Assembly (NCBI GenBank): GCA_964434855.1
Contig: CAYSWR010000027.1
Span: forward strand, 1-17,555
Source of the DNA: UBA8516 sp964434855
GTDB lineage: Archaea; Thermoproteota; Nitrososphaeria; Nitrososphaerales; Nitrosopumilaceae
Length of the DNA: 17,555 nucleotides
Direction of reading: 5' to 3'
This document shows positions 14,791 to 17,555 of this stretch, piece by piece. Numbering within the stretch: the stretch's first letter is position 1; each line of letters begins with the position of its first letter. The notes beneath the pieces were generated by a model that was not told the DNA's origin, did not search any database, and was given only the letters and a program-made list of their open reading frames with translations. The position numbers were made by a program, and so were the translations under genes.

Positions 14791-15645
14791 ATGAAGAAAA
14801 AAATTGCAATCATTGGCGCCGAAGGACAGATGGGCAAGTGGTTTTCAAAATATTTTATTGAAAAGGGCTTTGAAGTAATTGGCTATGACGCTGAAAAAGA
14901 GATAGTTAACAAATCAGTTACAAAAGCAAAATCACTTGTTGGTGCAATTCTTTCAGTGGATTATGTTATACTATGCACCCCAACAAAAAAGACGCCAGAG
15001 ATAATACGACTAATTGCAAAGGAGATGAAAAGAGAGTCTTGTCTAATTGACATATCATCTTTGAAAACCAAAGTGGTTTCCACACTTTCTAAAATGCCAG
15101 ACAAGGTAATTCCGATTTGCATACACCCAATGTTTGGACCTGGAACAAAAAAGATCAAAGGGGTAAATATAATTTCCATTCCAATTCGCGATTCAAAAAA
15201 AGAGCTTGCCATAGCAAAATCCCTCTTTAGCGAGGCAAACTTTGTTACAATTGATGCCGCAGAGCATGACAAAAAAATTGCAGTAATTCTTGGTATGACT
15301 CATCTCATAAATCTGGTTTTTGCCAACATCTTATCAAAGGATGAAAAAATAGGGCTGACTGAAAAGATGACTGGTACTACATTCAAGGCACAAAAAATCC
15401 TCGCTGAAAGTATCATGACTGAATCGCCAGACCTCATTGAAACCGTAATATCAAACCCGGAAATTAGAAAATTTGCTGAAGAGTTATGGAAAGACATTGG
15501 CAGAATGCTCACTCTAATTCAGGAAAACAAATCTGATGAGATAATAAGATACATAGTTGCTGTGAAAGAAAGACTGGTCAAAAACGTCGATCTTGACGAC
15601 TCTTACAAGAAATTAATTACCATGGTAAATGCTATTGAGAAATAG
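14791..15645 (+). CDS. tyrA: Prephenate (or arogenate) dehydrogenase
   Basis: 284 residues. TyrA enzymes oxidatively decarboxylate prephenate or arogenate on the way to tyrosine. The N-terminal Rossmann motif is GAEGQMG (residues 9-15) and Asp33 at the end of the second strand suggests NAD rather than NADP. The HPMFGPG motif is the family signature, followed by an all-helical C-terminal half with MTHLINL. No chorismate mutase or ACT domain is attached; the mutase is in the preceding gene. Whether the substrate is prephenate or arogenate depends on the aminotransferase next door and cannot be told from sequence. The NUDIX gene begins directly after its TAG. Confidence 0.9.
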   Translation: MKKKIAIIGAEGQMGKWFSKYFIEKGFEVIGYDAEKEIVNKSVTKAKSLVGAILSVDYVILCTPTKKTPEIIRLIAKEMKRESCLIDISSLKTKVVSTLSKMPDKVIPICIHPMFGPGTKKIKGVNIISIPIRDSKKELAIAKSLFSEANFVTIDAAEHDKKIAVILGMTHLINLVFANILSKDEKIGLTEKMTGTTFKAQKILAESIMTESPDLIETVISNPEIRKFAEELWKDIGRMLTLIQENKSDEIIRYIVAVKERLVKNVDLDDSYKKLITMVNAIEK

Positions 15646-16047
15646 TTGCACTATACCAAAATAGTTACTTCATTTTTATCCAGTGAGGAAAAATATCTTA
15701 TCTTAAAACGCAGTGAAAACGTAAAAAGCATGCGTGGTTTGTGGGGAGGAGTAAGTGGAATAATAGAAGGAAACGAAGAACCATCGCAACGAGCAAAAAT
15801 TGAGATATTTGAAGAGACTGGAATTGAAGAAAATAAGATCATGCTTTCAAAAACTGCAAGCGAAATGCAAGTAAGTTCAAAATATTCCAATCATGGATGG
15901 ATAATTCATCCCTTTTTGTTTACCATAAGAGAATCAAAAATAAAACTAAACTGGGAAAATTCTGAATACAGATGGATTAGTCCTGATGAGATATCAAAAT
16001 ATAGAACAGTTCCTAGTCTTGATAAGGTTCTAGCTAGACTGTTGTAA
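15646..16047 (+). CDS. NUDIX-fold hydrolase with altered Nudix box
   Basis: 133 residues from a TTG that directly follows the tyrA stop, so translation is probably coupled. The fold is clear: an N-terminal strand, then RGLWGGVSG leading to the Nudix box. The box reads G-x5-E-x7-IE-x2-EE-TGI, so the usual Arg of REUxEExGU is replaced by Ile while the three metal-binding glutamates remain. W and aromatic residues follow (GWIIHPFLF, YRWIS). Nudix enzymes cleave nucleoside diphosphates linked to another group; the substrate is unknown. It overlaps thiC, on the opposite strand, by 18 bp. Confidence 0.85.
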   Translation: MHYTKIVTSFLSSEEKYLILKRSENVKSMRGLWGGVSGIIEGNEEPSQRAKIEIFEETGIEENKIMLSKTASEMQVSSKYSNHGWIIHPFLFTIRESKIKLNWENSEYRWISPDEISKYRTVPSLDKVLARLL

Positions 16048-17361
16048 TTTAGCTACATCATCTGGAATGTTGTTTCTTTGCTGTGGAAGCATGATATACA
16101 CACATGCCCCGCCGCACATTGTACATGGAACAGTGTTTCCGTTTATCTGGCCAACTCTTCCGTGAATCTTTGCGGCTTCCTCTGGGTCTATAGATAGTGC
16201 AATTTGTTTTTCCCAGTTTAGTGTGCGCCTTGCCTCTGTCATTTCCATGTCCCAGCGTATTGCCTTTTCACGTAATTTTACCAGATCACCTGCGTGTGCT
16301 GCAATTCTGTATGCAATCAGTCCTGCCTTTACTTCATCTGCTGTTGGCAATGCCAGATGTTCTGCAGGTGTAAGATAACATAAAAGATCTACTCCTTCAC
16401 TTGCTGATATGGCAGCACCAATTGCACTTGCGATATGATCATGACCTGATGCAATATCAGTAACTAATGGTCCTAGAACATAGTATGGAACTTCACCGAT
16501 TAGTGATTTTGCCAGTCTGACATTTGCTGCAACCTCGTTTAGTGGAACATGTCCTGGTCCTTCAACCATAACTTGGACATCTTTTTCGTGAGCTTGTTTT
16601 GTCAATCTTGATATGTTTATCATCTCTTGCACTTGGAGCTCGTCATGTGAATCTAAGATGGAACCTGGTCGTAGTGCATCACCTAGACTAAATGTGACAT
16701 CATATTTTCTTGCAAGTTCAATCAGATAATCAAAGTGTTCAAAGTATGGATTTTCCTTGTCATACTTTAGCATCCATGCTGCAGTAATTGTTCCGCCCTT
16801 TGATACTATACCTGCGTGTCTTTTTACTGCCAAGATTCTTTTTGCTATATCTTTTGTTATACCTGAATGTATAGTGGTGTAATCTACGCCGTCTTTGATG
16901 TTTCGCTCAAATGCGTTTAGAAAATCGTCTTCTGAAATGTTTAGTGGATCTTTGTGTTTTGTAATTCCATAGTTGTATGCTTCATAAATTGGAACCGTTC
17001 CAAATGTTATTGGTGCTGCCTCTAGTAGAGTTCTTCTAAATAATCCAACATCTCCTCCGTCTGAGAGGTCCATGATAGTATCTGCATGATGCTTTACTGC
17101 TACTTTGGCTTTTTTTACCTCGTCTTCTAGATTGTTTGATAAGGTGGAATTTCCAATGTTTACGTTTACCTTCGTTCTCATCCCCTTTCCTATACCTACT
17201 ACGTGAATCTTTTGCAGTCTTTCGTTGTTGTGTGGAATAATAATAGAGCCGTTTGCTATCTTTGGTAAGAGCCAGTCTAAAGTAACATCTTCATCTTTTG
17301 CAACCTGCTTCATTTGATCTGTTGCAATGCCCCTGCGGGCTGCACTCATCTGTGTTGCCAT
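16030..17361 (-). CDS. thiC: Phosphomethylpyrimidine synthase
   Basis: 443 residues from ATG. ThiC is a radical SAM enzyme that rearranges aminoimidazole ribotide to the pyrimidine part of thiamine. Visible features: RTKVNVNIG near the start, the DLSDGGD and TFGTVPIYEA segments, EGPGHVPL, YYVLGPLVTDIASGHDHI, and a C-terminal iron-sulfur motif C413-x2-C416-x3-C420. The latter has one residue fewer between the second and third Cys than the C-x2-C-x4-C of E. coli and B. subtilis ThiC. No N-terminal extension is present, so this is the short form. Only about 25 bases separate its TATA box and start, leaving no room for a TPP riboswitch. Confidence 0.93.
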   Translation of the reverse strand: MATQMSAARRGIATDQMKQVAKDEDVTLDWLLPKIANGSIIIPHNNERLQKIHVVGIGKGMRTKVNVNIGNSTLSNNLEDEVKKAKVAVKHHADTIMDLSDGGDVGLFRRTLLEAAPITFGTVPIYEAYNYGITKHKDPLNISEDDFLNAFERNIKDGVDYTTIHSGITKDIAKRILAVKRHAGIVSKGGTITAAWMLKYDKENPYFEHFDYLIELARKYDVTFSLGDALRPGSILDSHDELQVQEMINISRLTKQAHEKDVQVMVEGPGHVPLNEVAANVRLAKSLIGEVPYYVLGPLVTDIASGHDHIASAIGAAISASEGVDLLCYLTPAEHLALPTADEVKAGLIAYRIAAHAGDLVKLREKAIRWDMEMTEARRTLNWEKQIALSIDPEEAAKIHGRVGQINGNTVPCTMCGGACVYIMLPQQRNNIPDDVAKLQQSS

Positions 17362-17385
17362 TTGATGTTTTTACATGATAATCCA

Positions 17386-17392
17386 ATTTAAA
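17386..17392 (-). promoter_or_regulatory. TATA-like box for thiC
   Basis: Minus-strand TTTAAAT centred 28 bases before the ATG at 17361, a clean leaderless promoter. Confidence 0.5.
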
Positions 17393-17480
17393 GGTGCGGC
17401 AGACATGACATCAATTATTTTATGGAATGATACATGCTACACTTTATCTAATTCATTTTTGAAGATTTGAACGATAGCAG

Positions 17481-17555
17481 CTATGGTATTGGGACATAAG
17501 TCCATGTAGTAGTATTGTCTACTGCCATTTGGTTACCGCCAATGTCAGTAAAGCC
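17481..17555 (-). CDS. Possible C-terminal end of a protein cut by the right edge
   Basis: A minus-strand frame is open from the right edge to a TAG at 17481-17483, giving 24 codons that read GFTDIGGNQMAVDNTT then TWTYVPIP. The composition is protein-like, and the stop lies about 90 bases before the thiC TATA box, a normal gene spacing. With so few codons, chance is not excluded, and no family can be named. Confidence 0.3.
   Translation of the reverse strand, partial: GFTDIGGNQMAVDNTTTWTYVPIP

Noticed and set aside
17362..17480. TPP riboswitch in front of thiC
   Set aside because: The TATA-like box is only 28 bases from the ATG and the region shows no thi-box sequence pattern.

Overview
This 17.6-kb window looks like chromosomal DNA from an ammonia-oxidising archaeon (Thaumarchaeota/Nitrososphaerota, most like an A+T-rich Nitrosopumilus-type genome). 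The evidence is an archaeal shikimate pathway that starts with an aldolase-type ADH synthase and DHQ synthase II instead of DAHP synthase and AroB, a GHMP-type archaeal shikimate kinase, futalosine-type menaquinone genes, and TATA-like boxes about 25-31 bases before many start codons, as expected for leaderless archaeal mRNAs. I see no tRNA, rRNA, CRISPR array, insertion sequence or prophage gene.

Layout. Bases 1-559 (minus) hold the N-terminal part of a proline-rich protein with a duplicated 22-residue motif; it runs off the left edge. Bases 649-1271 hold two small Cys/His-rich proteins facing each other. Bases 1386-3943 hold a convergent pair: a UbiD-family decarboxylase and an MqnC-like radical SAM enzyme, both fitting menaquinone synthesis from chorismate. 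A 239-bp intergenic region with a nested 48-bp inverted repeat follows, then a small winged-helix regulator (4183-4656).

From 4817 the aromatic amino-acid block begins on the plus strand: ADH synthase and DHQ synthase II, then an interruption (6654-8668) with a small zinc-binding protein, a small basic protein, an orphan DNA methyltransferase and an unusual PII protein, then aroD-aroE-aroK-aroA-aroC, a chorismate mutase-aminotransferase fusion, a TyrA dehydrogenase and a NUDIX protein (to 16047). Gene order follows reaction order, from ADH synthase to prephenate/arogenate dehydrogenase. Most genes from aroD on are spaced by 0-4 bases or overlap, so they look like one operon, with a possible second promoter before aroC. 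thiC (thiamine pyrimidine synthesis) faces the NUDIX gene from the right, and a possible C-terminus of another minus-strand gene lies at the right edge.

Together the genes make chorismate, convert it towards tyrosine (and, with a prephenate dehydratase not present here, phenylalanine), and supply part of the chorismate-to-menaquinone route. No complete new system is evident. The best leads are the repeat protein at the left edge, the nested inverted repeat at 4033-4080, the regulator and inverted repeat next to the aro promoter, the PII protein with altered nucleotide-binding residues, and the orphan methyltransferase with its small basic neighbour.
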